Below are positions 53,371 to 61,558 of a stretch of DNA of 64,000 nt, one piece after another. The DNA lies in the NCBI RefSeq assembly GCF_014648775.1, contig NZ_BMRT01000010.1:62001-126000 (forward strand), in the 5' to 3' direction. This DNA comes from Streptomyces abikoensis (GTDB lineage Bacteria; Actinomycetota; Actinomycetes; Streptomycetales; Streptomycetaceae). Both the position numbers and the translations under genes were made by a program. The notes below the pieces were generated by a model that was given only the letters and a program-made list of their open reading frames with translations, had not been told where the DNA came from and ran no database searches. Each line of letters starts with the position of its first letter. Position 1 is the first letter of the stretch.

Positions 53371-54156
53371 ATGACCGACCCGATTTCCCCCACCACCGCG
53401 CGGACCGGCCTGCCCGACACGGAGGCCGATACGGGGCCCGGCACGGAGGCCGTCCCGGCGTCCGCGGCGGCCCCGGCGGGCCGCCGCCCCGTCGCGGCGG
53501 CCTTCCGCGCGCTCATCGCCCTGGCGGCACTCACCGGCGTCGCCCTGGACACGATCGACTCCGGCGACCTGGGCCGGCTCTTCAGCTACTTCACGATCCA
53601 GTCCAACATCCTGCTGGCGATCGCCTGCGCCTGGTCCGCCCACCGCGCCTGGACGGGCCGCCCGGCCCTCTCCCCGCGGATCACGGGCGGCGCGCTGCTC
53701 TACATCTCCATCACGGGTCTGGTCTTCCACTTCGTGCTGTCGAACGACGCCAGCGGCTTCGCCATGACCAGCCAGCGCACGCCCCTGGAATCGATCGCCA
53801 ACCAGCTCCTCCACACCGCGACCCCCCTCGCGGCCGCCCTCGACTGGCTCGTCCTCACGGCGCCCGGCGGCTTCCTCCTCCGCCACGCCGGCCAGTGGCT
53901 GGCCTACCCCTTCCTCTACCTCCCCTTCGCCCTGATCCGCGGCGCCCTCCTCGACCCGGGCACCGAGGGCCGCTACCCGTACCCCTTCCTGGACGTCGAT
54001 CTCCACGGCTACATCGGCATCCTCGGCAACGCCGTCGTCTTCGGTCTCGCCTTCTACGGCCTGGCCCTCGCCCTCGTCCTCCTCGACCGCGTACGCCCCC
54101 ACCAGCGCGGCCTCGGGAACCGGATTTCACCTACGGGCTCCAGTCGGCTAAAGTAG
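53371..54156 (+). CDS. Pr6Pr-type integral membrane protein
   Basis: About 261 residues. After a 40-residue Pro/Ala/Thr-rich tail are six hydrophobic segments: FRALIALAALTGVALD, NILLAIACAWSAHRA, GALLYISITGLVFHFVL, LLHTATPLAAALDWLVL, WLAYPFLYLPFALIRGA and GNAVVFGLAFYGLALALVLL. YFTIQSNIL and the Y-P-Y-P-F-L-D-V motif fit the FAR-17a/AIG1/Pr6Pr group. Function unknown. Confidence 0.82.
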   Translation: MTDPISPTTARTGLPDTEADTGPGTEAVPASAAAPAGRRPVAAAFRALIALAALTGVALDTIDSGDLGRLFSYFTIQSNILLAIACAWSAHRAWTGRPALSPRITGGALLYISITGLVFHFVLSNDASGFAMTSQRTPLESIANQLLHTATPLAAALDWLVLTAPGGFLLRHAGQWLAYPFLYLPFALIRGALLDPGTEGRYPYPFLDVDLHGYIGILGNAVVFGLAFYGLALALVLLDRVRPHQRGLGNRISPTGSSRLK

Positions 54157-54202
54157 TCCTCGTTGCTCCGGAGCCCGCAAAAAACGGGAGCCGGTCGCAC
54201 AT

Positions 54203-54276
54203 CGGGGTGTAGCGCAGCTTGGCAGCGCGCTTCGTTCGGGACGAAGAGGTCGTGGGTTCAAATCCCGCCACCCCGA
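54203..54276 (+). tRNA. tRNA-Pro (anticodon CGG)
   Basis: 74-nt cloverleaf: acceptor arms CGGGGTG and CACCCCG with discriminator A, anticodon stem CTTCG/CGAAG around loop TTCGGGA, T-loop GTTCAAAT. No encoded CCA. Its 3' end borders element 2; tRNA-Pro is the classical integration site of pSAM2. Confidence 0.96.
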
Positions 54277-54291
54277 CAGGTGAAACACCAG

Positions 54292-54329
54292 GTCAGGGCC
54301 CTGATCCTTTCGAGGATCGGGGCCCTGAC
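54292..54329. terminator. Hairpin just after tRNA-Pro
   Basis: 16-nt arms (54292-54307, 54314-54329) pairing except one G-U, with a TTTCGA loop. Likely terminator of the tRNA transcript. Confidence 0.8.
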
Positions 54330-54348
54330 TCGTTCTCCGGTGATCGTT

Positions 54349-54386
54349 TGGGAGAAACCTGGGAGAAGATCTTGGACCTTCTCCCA
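54349..54386. repeat. TGGGAGAA octamers near the element end
   Basis: TGGGAGAA at 54349-54356 and 54360-54367 (11 bp apart) and inverted (TTCTCCCA) at 54379-54386. The second and third form a 9-bp dyad. They lie between tRNA-Pro and the integrase gene and may be integrase or excisionase arm sites. Confidence 0.5.
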
Positions 54387-54498
54387 CGCCGCGCGACCGA
54401 CGTCCGCGAAGCCTCATCACCTCGGCCGCCTCATCCTGCCGGACACGAACGTGATCTGTGTCGCAGAGACGCAACGGGGAAGCCGACCAAGGGACAAA

Positions 54499-54538
54499 GA
54501 CGAAGGGCCCGATCCTCTCCAGGACCGGGCCCTTCGTC
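54499..54538. terminator. Terminator downstream of the integrase gene
   Basis: 17-nt arms 54499-54515 and 54522-54538 with one mismatch and a TCTCCA loop, adjacent to the integrase stop. Confidence 0.8.
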
Positions 54539-54540
54539 AC

Positions 54541-56052
54541 CTAGCGGCCGTTACCGGCCCTCCCGGAGCAACCGGTCCAGGACGGCGACCGGAGACCGGG
54601 GCACATCGCCCTCCGGGCCTCCAGGGCCGCTTCCCACAGTTCCGTGAGCCCGGCGAGCAGCCGCCTGCGCATGCTGCTGGTCACATGGGAGTACCTCGCC
54701 GACACTGATCCGTCGCGGTGCCCCATGCGTTCGTCCATAAGCACTTTCTCCGTCCCGAGTTCCTCCATGAGCGTCTTATCGGTGTGGCGAAGCCCGTGCG
54801 GGCTCATTCCCTTCGCGATCGGTACCCAGCAGGCCTCCGCTCTTCCCTGCGAGTTCCGTCCGCGGGCCGGCACCCCGGGCCAGGGATCAGCGAGCAGAGG
54901 CACAGGCCGGGCTTCCTGCGGAGCTTTCGGCGGGTACCAACCGGAGACGGCCGGCGTGAAGAGCCAGGTCGCGAATCCATTCCGGCGCCAGTGCGCCGCC
55001 GGTTCGCCACCCTGTCCTCCCCTCATGTAGCCGAGCTCGCTCATGGCCAGCTCGACCCGTATCCGGGTGTCCTCGGCGACCCGTTCCGGATGGTTGAGGA
55101 CGTTGGAGGCTGTGCCGAGAGAGACGTCCGCCCGACGAGCCACGTCGGTGAGCTTCACCCCGGGATTACCGGAGCGGGCAGCGCCTTGGCCGCGGAAGAC
55201 GTACGTCCTCCCATGGCACGGGCATGGCCGAGGGCGGTTCTGGGCGACAAGGCCAAGCACGAGGTTCGACAGCCAGCCGGGGACGTCGACGTCTCGGTAG
55301 CTGTCGTCCTTCGGAGGGCAGCGGACCAGCTCGCCAGTGTCGAGCTCGTACAACTGCCATTCGACTCGGATGACCTCCGGGCGAACGAACTCGGTTTCTA
55401 GACCGACCATCTCCCCCCAGCGCACCCCCGTGTACGTCTTCGTGATGCAGCCGACGAACTCGTCGTCACGCCCCGACAGCAGCGACGCCCGCTCGGCGAT
55501 GAGCAGAGCACCCAGCGCATCGGTGATGACCTTCTCCGGACCCCGGCTGCGGGACCGCCCCGCACGCTTGCCACGTCCTCGCCTCTTGGTCGCTGGGTTC
55601 GAAGCGATGAGTCCCTCGTCCACCGCGTCTTCGAGGATGAGATGCAACGTCGCCCGCCACGTCCTGACGCTTTCGAACGTGTAGGCGGCGTTCTCCTTCT
55701 TCTCCCACGCTTCTACGTCCTGGCGTCGGACGCTCGCGAGCGTCTTCTCCTCGAACTCGGGAAGGAGATGCTCCTCGATGTGGTGCCGGTAGTTCTGCAT
55801 GGTCGACACGGCGAGATCCTGCTCCGAGTACCACCGTCTCGCGTACTCGCCGAAGGTGACCTGCCCCAGAGCGGGGTCTCGCCACTCGCCACGCTCCACC
55901 TTGCGCTCTTCTGCGTCAGCAGCCTTTTTCGCTTCTCGTTTGGTGGCGAACTTGACCACGGCGCCGTTGGCATCTTGGAGCGTCGGATATTTGCCGGGCG
56001 CGCTTTTGTACCTGGCGCGCCAGTAGTTTCCACGCTTCTCCGCGTAACCCAT
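54541..56052 (-). CDS. int: Tyrosine integrase with an internal LacI-type HTH
   Basis: 503 residues. The arm-binding part (residues 1-60) and core-binding domain (64-150, VTFGEYARRWY...) precede a catalytic domain with Arg211 (GVRWGE), His419 and Arg422 (HGLRHT), His445 (MGHRDG) and Tyr454 (SARYSHV). Residues about 298-344 (VKLTDVARRADVSLGTASNV and following) are a clear LacI-family HTH inserted between the first Arg and the HxxR box; an H-x-type C-P-C-H cluster precedes it at 277-280. It would integrate the element at tRNA-Pro and perhaps bind a second DNA sequence. Family certain; role of the extra domain unknown. Confidence 0.93.
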   Translation of the reverse strand: MGYAEKRGNYWRARYKSAPGKYPTLQDANGAVVKFATKREAKKAADAEERKVERGEWRDPALGQVTFGEYARRWYSEQDLAVSTMQNYRHHIEEHLLPEFEEKTLASVRRQDVEAWEKKENAAYTFESVRTWRATLHLILEDAVDEGLIASNPATKRRGRGKRAGRSRSRGPEKVITDALGALLIAERASLLSGRDDEFVGCITKTYTGVRWGEMVGLETEFVRPEVIRVEWQLYELDTGELVRCPPKDDSYRDVDVPGWLSNLVLGLVAQNRPRPCPCHGRTYVFRGQGAARSGNPGVKLTDVARRADVSLGTASNVLNHPERVAEDTRIRVELAMSELGYMRGGQGGEPAAHWRRNGFATWLFTPAVSGWYPPKAPQEARPVPLLADPWPGVPARGRNSQGRAEACWVPIAKGMSPHGLRHTDKTLMEELGTEKVLMDERMGHRDGSVSARYSHVTSSMRRRLLAGLTELWEAALEARRAMCPGLRSPSWTGCSGRAGNGR

Positions 56053-56064
56053 CTGTCCCCCGCC

Positions 56065-56457
56065 TCAGCGGCTCAAGGCCGACTGCTCTGCCTTGAGGGC
56101 CCGGCGCGGCGGCCGGGCCCTCAAGGAGCTGCTGGGTTCAGCGCTACGTCGTTCCCTGCGCGAGCGCACCGGGACAGGTGCGACGCCGCGGCACACCGGC
56201 TGAAGAGGCGGCTCCTCGAAGGATCGGATGATCTCTCCGAAGTGCTCGGCGGTGAAACGGTAGGCCCCGCCCACGCGCGTGAACGGGATGCGGCGACGCC
56301 GGGCCTGCTCCTTGACCCACCACTCCGAGCAGCCGAGGGCTTCGGCGACCTCCGAGGGGCGGTAGAGGTGGGGCAACGCCACAGCCTCAGTGCTCCGAGC
56401 GCCTTCAACCGCGCTCAGGGCACCCCGGGGCAGCGGGCGTTGGGGGTTGTGGTGCAT
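56065..56457 (-). CDS. xis: Excisionase / HTH_17-type DNA-binding protein
   Basis: About 130 residues from ATG 56457 with AGGAGGT upstream; the longer frame is rejected. LYRPSEVAEALGCSEWWVKEQARRRRIPFTRVGGAYRFTAEHFGEIIRSFE is a winged HTH of the excisionase family. The C-terminal third is Arg/Ser-rich. Adjacent to int (12-bp gap), as Xis of pSAM2-like elements; needed for directionality. Confidence 0.85.
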   Translation of the reverse strand: MHHNPQRPLPRGALSAVEGARSTEAVALPHLYRPSEVAEALGCSEWWVKEQARRRRIPFTRVGGAYRFTAEHFGEIIRSFEEPPLQPVCRGVAPVPVRSRRERRSAEPSSSLRARPPRRALKAEQSALSR

Positions 56458-56496
56458 CCTGGTGGGACCTCCTGCTTCCTGGAAGGGATGGGGAGG

Positions 56497-56538
56497 CCGG
56501 GGCAGCGGGCATCTTTGACCGGAGGACCGCTGCCCCGG
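56497..56538. terminator. Hairpin between the small ORF and xis
   Basis: CCGGGGCAGCGG (56497-56508) and CCGCTGCCCCGG (56527-56538) pair perfectly over 12 bp with an 18-nt loop, just after the stop of the next gene upstream. Confidence 0.6.
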
Positions 56539-56543
56539 ACACT

Positions 56544-56909
56544 TCAAACGCGCTGGGAGCGCCGCCATTTGCGGTACTCCTGGCGGACGTACTCGCGGCA
56601 GTCGTCGCCGGTGATGAGCTCCGATCCCCGGAGGCTCAGGCCGTTGTATTCCACGTCGAAGGACACGAGCTGCCGCGCGGTGACGACGGCGACCTCGACC
56701 ACGTCAGCGGCGACCTCGGGCACGTACATCGCTGCCTCCTTGATCGCGATGCGGTCGAAGAGGGCGGCCTTACGGATCCAGAAGGCACGGCTTCGCATGA
56801 CCTTGGCGCGACATTCAGCGCCCTGCTTCGCCACCCAGCAGATCTCCTGGATGATGCTCGGGGCGTCGACGTACGCGGTCGCGGCGGCGCTGCGGGCGTG
56901 GTTCGTCAT
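56544..56909 (-). CDS. Element hypothetical protein
   Basis: 121 residues from ATG 56909. No known motif; the C-terminal part (DDCREYVRQEYRKWRRSQRV) is basic and the middle has a hydrophobic beta-type stretch (VAADVVEVAVVTARQLVSFDVEYNG). Reads with the int/xis strand. Good codon usage and tight packing support it as a gene. Confidence 0.75.
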   Translation of the reverse strand: MTNHARSAAATAYVDAPSIIQEICWVAKQGAECRAKVMRSRAFWIRKAALFDRIAIKEAAMYVPEVAADVVEVAVVTARQLVSFDVEYNGLSLRGSELITGDDCREYVRQEYRKWRRSQRV

Positions 56910-56963
56910 TGCTTCTCCTCGGTGCTTTGGCGGTGGCGGGGCTCGAACGGAGAGAGGGAAGCG

Positions 56964-57209
56964 TCAGTCGACGAAAGCGGCCTGCCGGTCGCACTCGCTG
57001 GCCGTCTTCAGGAGCAGCGAGCGGAGGTCGCTGCCCACGAGGACGGCGAGGCGCTCCTCGATCGCCTGCCACGAGACGGGGTCGATGGCCATCAGCGCGG
57101 CGACGGCCGCAGGGCCCTTGCCTTCTTCGATGGCGGTGAGCGCGTCCCTGAGCTCACCGGAGGCCATCAGGGAGATGCGCCGACGCGTGGACGTGGTCTG
57201 CCCGAACAT
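56964..57209 (-). CDS. Small element hypothetical protein
   Basis: 81 residues from ATG 57209 (MFGQTTSTRRRISLMASGEL), with AAAGGA upstream; the extended frame upstream is unlikely. Mostly helical, without membrane segments. No family recognised. Confidence 0.65.
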   Translation of the reverse strand: MFGQTTSTRRRISLMASGELRDALTAIEEGKGPAAVAALMAIDPVSWQAIEERLAVLVGSDLRSLLLKTASECDRQAAFVD

Positions 57210-57283
57210 GGACGGGTCCTTTCGAGGGGCGGGAGTCGGAGAAGACGTGCGCTGGTGCTCGTGATCCGGAGTAGGAAGCCGGA

Positions 57284-57478
57284 TCACTTGTTGAGGCTGG
57301 GAATGGCCCCACCGATCGCGGACATCACCGCGTCGATGGGCTGGGACGCTCCGGTCTTGCTGAGGTAGTAGCCGAAGAGCACGGCGACGAGCGCGGCCCC
57401 GATGCCGACCGACTTCGAGCGGATCAGCATGGCCAGCAGGAGCCCGAAGAGGACCAGCGCGGAGATCGAGAAGGACAT
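57284..57478 (-). CDS. Small membrane protein (SpdB-like position)
   Basis: 64 residues from ATG 57478 (GGAG upstream). Two hydrophobic stretches (ISALVLFGLLLAMLI and VGIGAALVAVLFGYYL). Such small membrane proteins near tra often serve in intramycelial spread of Streptomyces plasmids; position supports this, sequence alone does not prove it. Confidence 0.7.
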   Translation of the reverse strand: MSFSISALVLFGLLLAMLIRSKSVGIGAALVAVLFGYYLSKTGASQPIDAVMSAIGGAIPSLNK

Positions 57479-57500
57479 GGGGAGCTCTCCTTCGGAGGGG

Positions 57501-57752
57501 TCAGCGGTTGCCGTCGCGGTGGAGGTGGACGACCGCGTTGTAGAGGCGGCGGCCGAGGCGCAGACGCATCCCGTGTCCCTCGCAGCGGCGGCACTCACGG
57601 CCGCGAACGATCCGGCCCTTGCGGCCCTGCCAGACCGCGAAGCCCCAGCCGTCGCACTTGCGGCAGGCCCCGAACGGGCTGACGGCGCAGAGAACGGCGT
57701 AGCAGAGGGTGACGACTATGAGTCCGGGCATAGCGGTGAGCAGGGAATGCAC
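57501..57752 (-). CDS. Membrane-anchored CxxCxGxG zinc-finger protein
   Basis: 83 residues from GTG 57752 (GAGAGGGG upstream). One N-terminal hydrophobic helix (MPGLIVVTLCYAVLCAV), then two DnaJ-like half-knots CRKCDGWG and CRRCEGHG that should bind one zinc. Common in Streptomyces integrative elements, function unknown, perhaps in transfer or spread. Confidence 0.75.
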   Translation of the reverse strand: MHSLLTAMPGLIVVTLCYAVLCAVSPFGACRKCDGWGFAVWQGRKGRIVRGRECRRCEGHGMRLRLGRRLYNAVVHLHRDGNR

Positions 57753-57796
57753 AAGAACCCCTCTCAGGGCAGTGTCAGGGAGATGCCGACAGAGCG

Positions 57797-57882
57797 GCGC
57801 TAGGCGCTAGCGGCCAGGTCAGATGGGCTTTGAACTGCTAGCAGGGGTGCTAGGTCTAGCGGGGCGTCCCGCTAGACCTAGC
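57797..57882. repeat. CTAG-rich repeat cluster downstream of tra (candidate clt)
   Basis: Seven CTAG tetramers in 82 bp (57800-57881). Two tandem GCGCTAG heptamers (57797-57810) and a perfect 15-bp inverted repeat, GCTAGGTCTAGCGGG (57849-57863) with CCCGCTAGACCTAGC (57868-57882). It starts 12 bp after the tra stop. Streptomyces clt loci, where TraB binds, contain short repeats and are often at the 3' end of tra, so this is a candidate; it could also be a terminator. Confidence 0.55.
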
Positions 57883-57893
57883 CGCGGTGAGAG

Positions 57894-59945
57894 CTACGCG
57901 GCGGCGGGAGGTTCGTCACGTTCCGCCATCGCTCTGAGGACGTCGTCGCGTTTGATGCCGCGCCGGTTGGCGCCCTTGCCGTCTTCGGTGGTGCCCCACA
58001 TCTGGGTGGTGCGGATGCCGTACGGCTTTAGTGCGGACGTCAGTTGTTCAGGTGCCCAGCCGGCGTACGCGTCCGGCCGGAGCTCCGCCAGCCGGGCGAC
58101 AACGGTCTCGCTCCAGGCTTTCGGCTCGGCGGCCGGGATGACGGAGGCGACGTCCCGCAGAAGGTCGAACGACGGCGTCTCGGTCTCCGGCTCCTCCCCC
58201 AGGGCGTGTCCCGAGAGGGTGCCGACCGCCTTCCGCACCTTGTAGGCGCGGAGCGAGATCACGTCGGCCGTGGGGGCGTCGATGTACGTGGCGACGACGA
58301 TACGGGCGTCGGCGCCTTCGCCGACGAAGTAGTGGATGCCCTTGTCGCCCCAGGCGAACATGGTCGCCCGCACCCCACGTTTGTACGCGGACGTGCCCAG
58401 GACCATGTCGTTCTCCGTCTGTCCCATCACCTTGAGGCACCACCGGTTGGACGCGTTCGCGCTGATACCGGTCGGCAGGGACTTCGCGTCCGGACGCTGT
58501 GTGGCGAGCAGCAGCGTGATTCCGAGGGCAGGGCCGCGCTTCGTCAGGTCGGTGCAGATCTCTTCGAACTCCTTGCCGTGCTCGGGGTGCTCGAACCAGA
58601 CCTGGCACTCGTCCGCGCCGACGACGATCGGATGCAGGCCGAGGCTCTTCTTGTCGGCGAGTTCGCTGGTGACCTTGGACTCCGGGCAGATGTCCCGGGG
58701 CAGGTTGCGGACGACCTTGGCCCGGCGGCGCAGCTCTGCCCGCAGGGCTCGGAGGTCGCGCAGGGCGTACTGGATGTCCTCCTCGTCGTCGCCGGCCCGG
58801 TAGCTGTGTGCCACCCGTTCGAGCGGGCCGAGGTCGCCGGTGCCCTTGAGGTCGTAGACGTGCAGTTCTGCGCGCGCGTCCAGGGCCGCGGTCAGCAGGA
58901 GCAGGCGGAGTAGGAACGTCTTGCCCATGCGCGGAATGGCGCCGATGATCCCCGAGATGTACATCAGGGTCACGGGCACCCAGCGGCCGCGCTGATCGGT
59001 GCCGTACGGTGCCGGCTTGAACAGGTCGACGGACCCGTCCTTGAGCAGCGGCCAAGCAGGCTTCTTGGACTTCGACATGTCGTGATCCCCGACCCACAGC
59101 ACCAACCGTCCGGTGTGCTCGTCCGGCACCGCCTCCGGCCAGACGCACCCCAGCGGCCGCCGAAGTCCGGAGGCGAGCTTGTCCCGCTTGTCGATCACAT
59201 CCGTGACGGTCACGCCGTACGGAAGGTCCCCTTCGGCCCGCCAGCCAGCACCATCTCGCGTGATGGGCGCCGTGAACGTGAAACCCGGCCCACCTTTGCT
59301 CTGCGCCTGGCTGATGGCGGCGATGCCCAGTGCACCGAGGGCGCGCAGGACGATGTCACTGGTGAGCCGCTGCGCCTTCGGGATCTCGACAGCCCGGTGA
59401 ATGATCGGAGCGTCGGTCGGCTGGCCCAGCCATCCCAGGCCCAGGGCGACCGTGAACCCGGCCAACGTGAGGAACCACGTCGACGCGAGGACGTACAAGC
59501 TCAGAGCCGAAGCAAGCCCTCCGACCAGAGCCACGACACCGACAGCCGAACGCCACCGGACACGACGATCTCTCTGACGGGACAGCTTCAGGTACTCGCC
59601 CACGTCCTCATGCGCCGCGGCGACCCGCCGGAAAGGCTCGCCTTCGGCATCGACAGCCCACCGCAGTGTTCCGCCGACGACGCGCGCGGCGCCCTGCGGC
59701 GCTTGGAGTGTGAGGCGGAGGGCGTACCAGGGTGTTCGAACAGCGTGATACGCGGCAACATGCCACGCGTAGACAGCAACGCCCTTGCCGGCAGCCTGCA
59801 GTTCCTGACGGGACTTCGCCCACGCCGGGAGTACCGGTCGGCGCTTCGCTCTCTGCGCCCGGTCTCTCAGACCGGGTTCCGGCGGTCCGCCGTGTTGGTC
59901 AACCAAGGTGATTTCGTCCGCGGGTTCCGCCGGACTCAACGACAC
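57894..59945 (-). CDS. FtsK/SpoIIIE-type conjugative DNA translocase (TraSA/TraB-like)
   Basis: About 683 residues; the GTG at 59945 abuts GGAGG, so a TTG six bases in (59939) may be used. Two N-terminal membrane segments (VGVVALVGGLASALSLYVLA and TWFLTLAGFTVALGLGWLG). The motor has Walker A GIIGAIPRMGKTFLLRLLLL, YDLKGTGDL, Walker B HPIVVGADECQVWFE and LLLATQRPDAKSLPT. The C-terminal region after residue 600 (ELRPDAYAGWAPEQLTSALKPYG) looks like a winged-helix reader. This class moves double-stranded plasmid DNA between mycelia without a relaxase. Confidence 0.92.
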   Translation of the reverse strand: MSLSPAEPADEITLVDQHGGPPEPGLRDRAQRAKRRPVLPAWAKSRQELQAAGKGVAVYAWHVAAYHAVRTPWYALRLTLQAPQGAARVVGGTLRWAVDAEGEPFRRVAAAHEDVGEYLKLSRQRDRRVRWRSAVGVVALVGGLASALSLYVLASTWFLTLAGFTVALGLGWLGQPTDAPIIHRAVEIPKAQRLTSDIVLRALGALGIAAISQAQSKGGPGFTFTAPITRDGAGWRAEGDLPYGVTVTDVIDKRDKLASGLRRPLGCVWPEAVPDEHTGRLVLWVGDHDMSKSKKPAWPLLKDGSVDLFKPAPYGTDQRGRWVPVTLMYISGIIGAIPRMGKTFLLRLLLLTAALDARAELHVYDLKGTGDLGPLERVAHSYRAGDDEEDIQYALRDLRALRAELRRRAKVVRNLPRDICPESKVTSELADKKSLGLHPIVVGADECQVWFEHPEHGKEFEEICTDLTKRGPALGITLLLATQRPDAKSLPTGISANASNRWCLKVMGQTENDMVLGTSAYKRGVRATMFAWGDKGIHYFVGEGADARIVVATYIDAPTADVISLRAYKVRKAVGTLSGHALGEEPETETPSFDLLRDVASVIPAAEPKAWSETVVARLAELRPDAYAGWAPEQLTSALKPYGIRTTQMWGTTEDGKGANRRGIKRDDVLRAMAERDEPPAAA

Positions 59946-60036
59946 CTCCTTCGGATTAGCGGGTGTTCGAGGCCGTCCCGCCGCACGCGGCGGCGTCAGG
60001 CCCGCGAGAGCCGTCTTCTGCTGACCGAAGGCCGGC

Positions 60037-60411
60037 TCAGACGCGGAAGCGTCGCGGCCCGGTGAGGCGGAACCACCACTGGTACGCGGTCATCACCGCT
60101 CCGTACCCGCCGAACCCGGCCAGAAAGCTGAGCAGCCAACTGGCCCCGAGGTCACGGGCCGAGCGGCAACCGATGTACGCGGCGAGCAGGGCGAGCCCGA
60201 GGGCGATGAGGGCCACGGCCTGGCGCCCCGTCGTCATCGGCGCGGTGTGCCGAGCGACGAGCTCAAGCCCGCCGGGCTCGGTGAAGCGGCGCATGCCGCC
60301 GTATCCGTGAATCATGACGAGCTTCTCGCGGCCGCGGCCGACGACCCCGGCCACGGTTCCAAGGGCCTTGTCGTCACAGGCTCGGACGACGTCGCCGATG
60401 GCGAGTTTCAT
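60037..60411 (-). CDS. Hypothetical membrane protein of the element
   Basis: About 124 residues from ATG 60411 (GAGGGGGG upstream). The N-terminal half is a small beta domain (MKLAIGDVVRACDDKALGTV...GREKLVMIHGYGG), SH3/KOW-like in appearance; two membrane helices follow (AVALIALGLALLAAYIG and WLLSFLAGFGGYGAVM). It precedes tra by 91 bp and is likely in the same transcript. No known family. Confidence 0.75.
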   Translation of the reverse strand: MKLAIGDVVRACDDKALGTVAGVVGRGREKLVMIHGYGGMRRFTEPGGLELVARHTAPMTTGRQAVALIALGLALLAAYIGCRSARDLGASWLLSFLAGFGGYGAVMTAYQWWFRLTGPRRFRV

Positions 60412-60636
60412 GTTCCCCCCTCTGGGATCGAGGCATGAGCGGCAGCGGGCACCCGCTGCCGAGTGAGGTTCGGCAAGACCTCTCGTTCGTGGACGAGTGG
60501 TCGTCACCTCCGGCGTCGCCCGCCCGGTGGGCAGCGACGTCGGAGATCAAAAGCACTCGTTCTCAAGGCGCTCTCTGCAGTTCTCAAGGAACCGACGCTT
60601 CCTTCGTGCTCCTCGCGGAGCCCCTCCGGGCGTCAG

Positions 60637-60729
60637 AACTCCTAAAGAGGTCTTGTCTTCAAGTCCTCTTTAGGAGTTGCGAAGACTATGGCGGGCGCCA
60701 CACCAACTCGTCAAGTCCTCTTTAGGAGT
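60637..60729. promoter_or_regulatory. Operator array upstream of the GntR gene
   Basis: The 19-bp sequence TCAAGTCCTCTTTAGGAGT occurs at 60659-60677 and 60711-60729, and an inverted copy AACTCCTAAAGAGG at 60637-60650. Each has a TCCT-N4-AGGA dyad. The last copy ends 31 bp before the GntR start and probably overlaps its promoter, so autoregulation, and control of the divergent 60411 gene, are likely. Confidence 0.78.
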
Positions 60730-60760
60730 CGTATGCTGAGGGCCGTCGGGCAACAGGACG

Positions 60761-61558
60761 GTGAGCACCATGGCTAAGGCGTACGAGCGGATCGCCGACG
60801 ACATCCGGGAACAGATCCGCGCAGGTCAGCTTCCCCCTGGCGAACGGCTCCCCGCAGAGACGTCCCTCGCCGACCAGTACGGCCGCAGCGTCCCGACCAT
60901 TCGAGAAGCCCTACGCCTCCTGCGGGATGAGGGGCTCATCGAGAAGCAGCACGGCCGCGGGACGTTCGTCCGCCAGGCCCGTACCGCGGTACTGCGCACG
61001 AACCTGCGGCACCAGTGGGAGAAGGACCGCGCGCGCGAGACGGAGCAGCGGCGCGCCGAGACCGGGGCCACCGAGCACGACACCGGTCTGACGGTGAACG
61101 ACCTCGTCTTCCACGCCGCGTACCACGAGGTCAAAGCGCCCAAGGACATCGCGGAAGCCTTCGGGGTGCCGGAAGGCACCGTGCTGGTCGAGCGCACCTA
61201 CCGGACGCGATATGCCGCCGAGCGTGCCCCGTTCGCCCTGGTGACCTCCTACCTCGTCCGCGACATGGTCGCGGAGAACCCGGCGCTCCTGGACGCTGCC
61301 AATGAGCCGTGGCCAGGAGGCACGCAGAACCAGCTCTTCACCCTCGGGATCGAGCTGGACCGGATCGAGGAGCGGGTCACGGCCCGCCCGCCGACGCCGG
61401 AGGAAGCGGAGGAGCTGGAGTTGCCGCACGGCACTGCGTTGATCCTCTTGCGGAAGACCTCGTACGACACCAATGGCCGCGTTGTGGAGCTCTCCGACAT
61501 CGCCCTGCCCGGCGATCGCACGGAAATGACCTTCACCACTTCCCTGGAAAGGTGGTGA
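60761..61558 (+). CDS. GntR-family regulator (UTRA domain), KorSA-like
   Basis: About 265 residues from GTG 60761; an ATG nine bases later (MAKAYERIADDIREQIRAG) is also possible. The wHTH is GERLPAETSLADQYGRSVPTIREALRLLRDEG; the UTRA effector domain follows from about residue 110 (VEERTYRTR-like VERTYRTRYAAERAPFALVTSYL). Regulators of this type repress transfer genes in pSAM2 (KorSA). The array upstream is its probable operator. Overlaps the glycosyltransferase as GTGA. Confidence 0.9.
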   Translation: MSTMAKAYERIADDIREQIRAGQLPPGERLPAETSLADQYGRSVPTIREALRLLRDEGLIEKQHGRGTFVRQARTAVLRTNLRHQWEKDRARETEQRRAETGATEHDTGLTVNDLVFHAAYHEVKAPKDIAEAFGVPEGTVLVERTYRTRYAAERAPFALVTSYLVRDMVAENPALLDAANEPWPGGTQNQLFTLGIELDRIEERVTARPPTPEEAEELELPHGTALILLRKTSYDTNGRVVELSDIALPGDRTEMTFTTSLERW

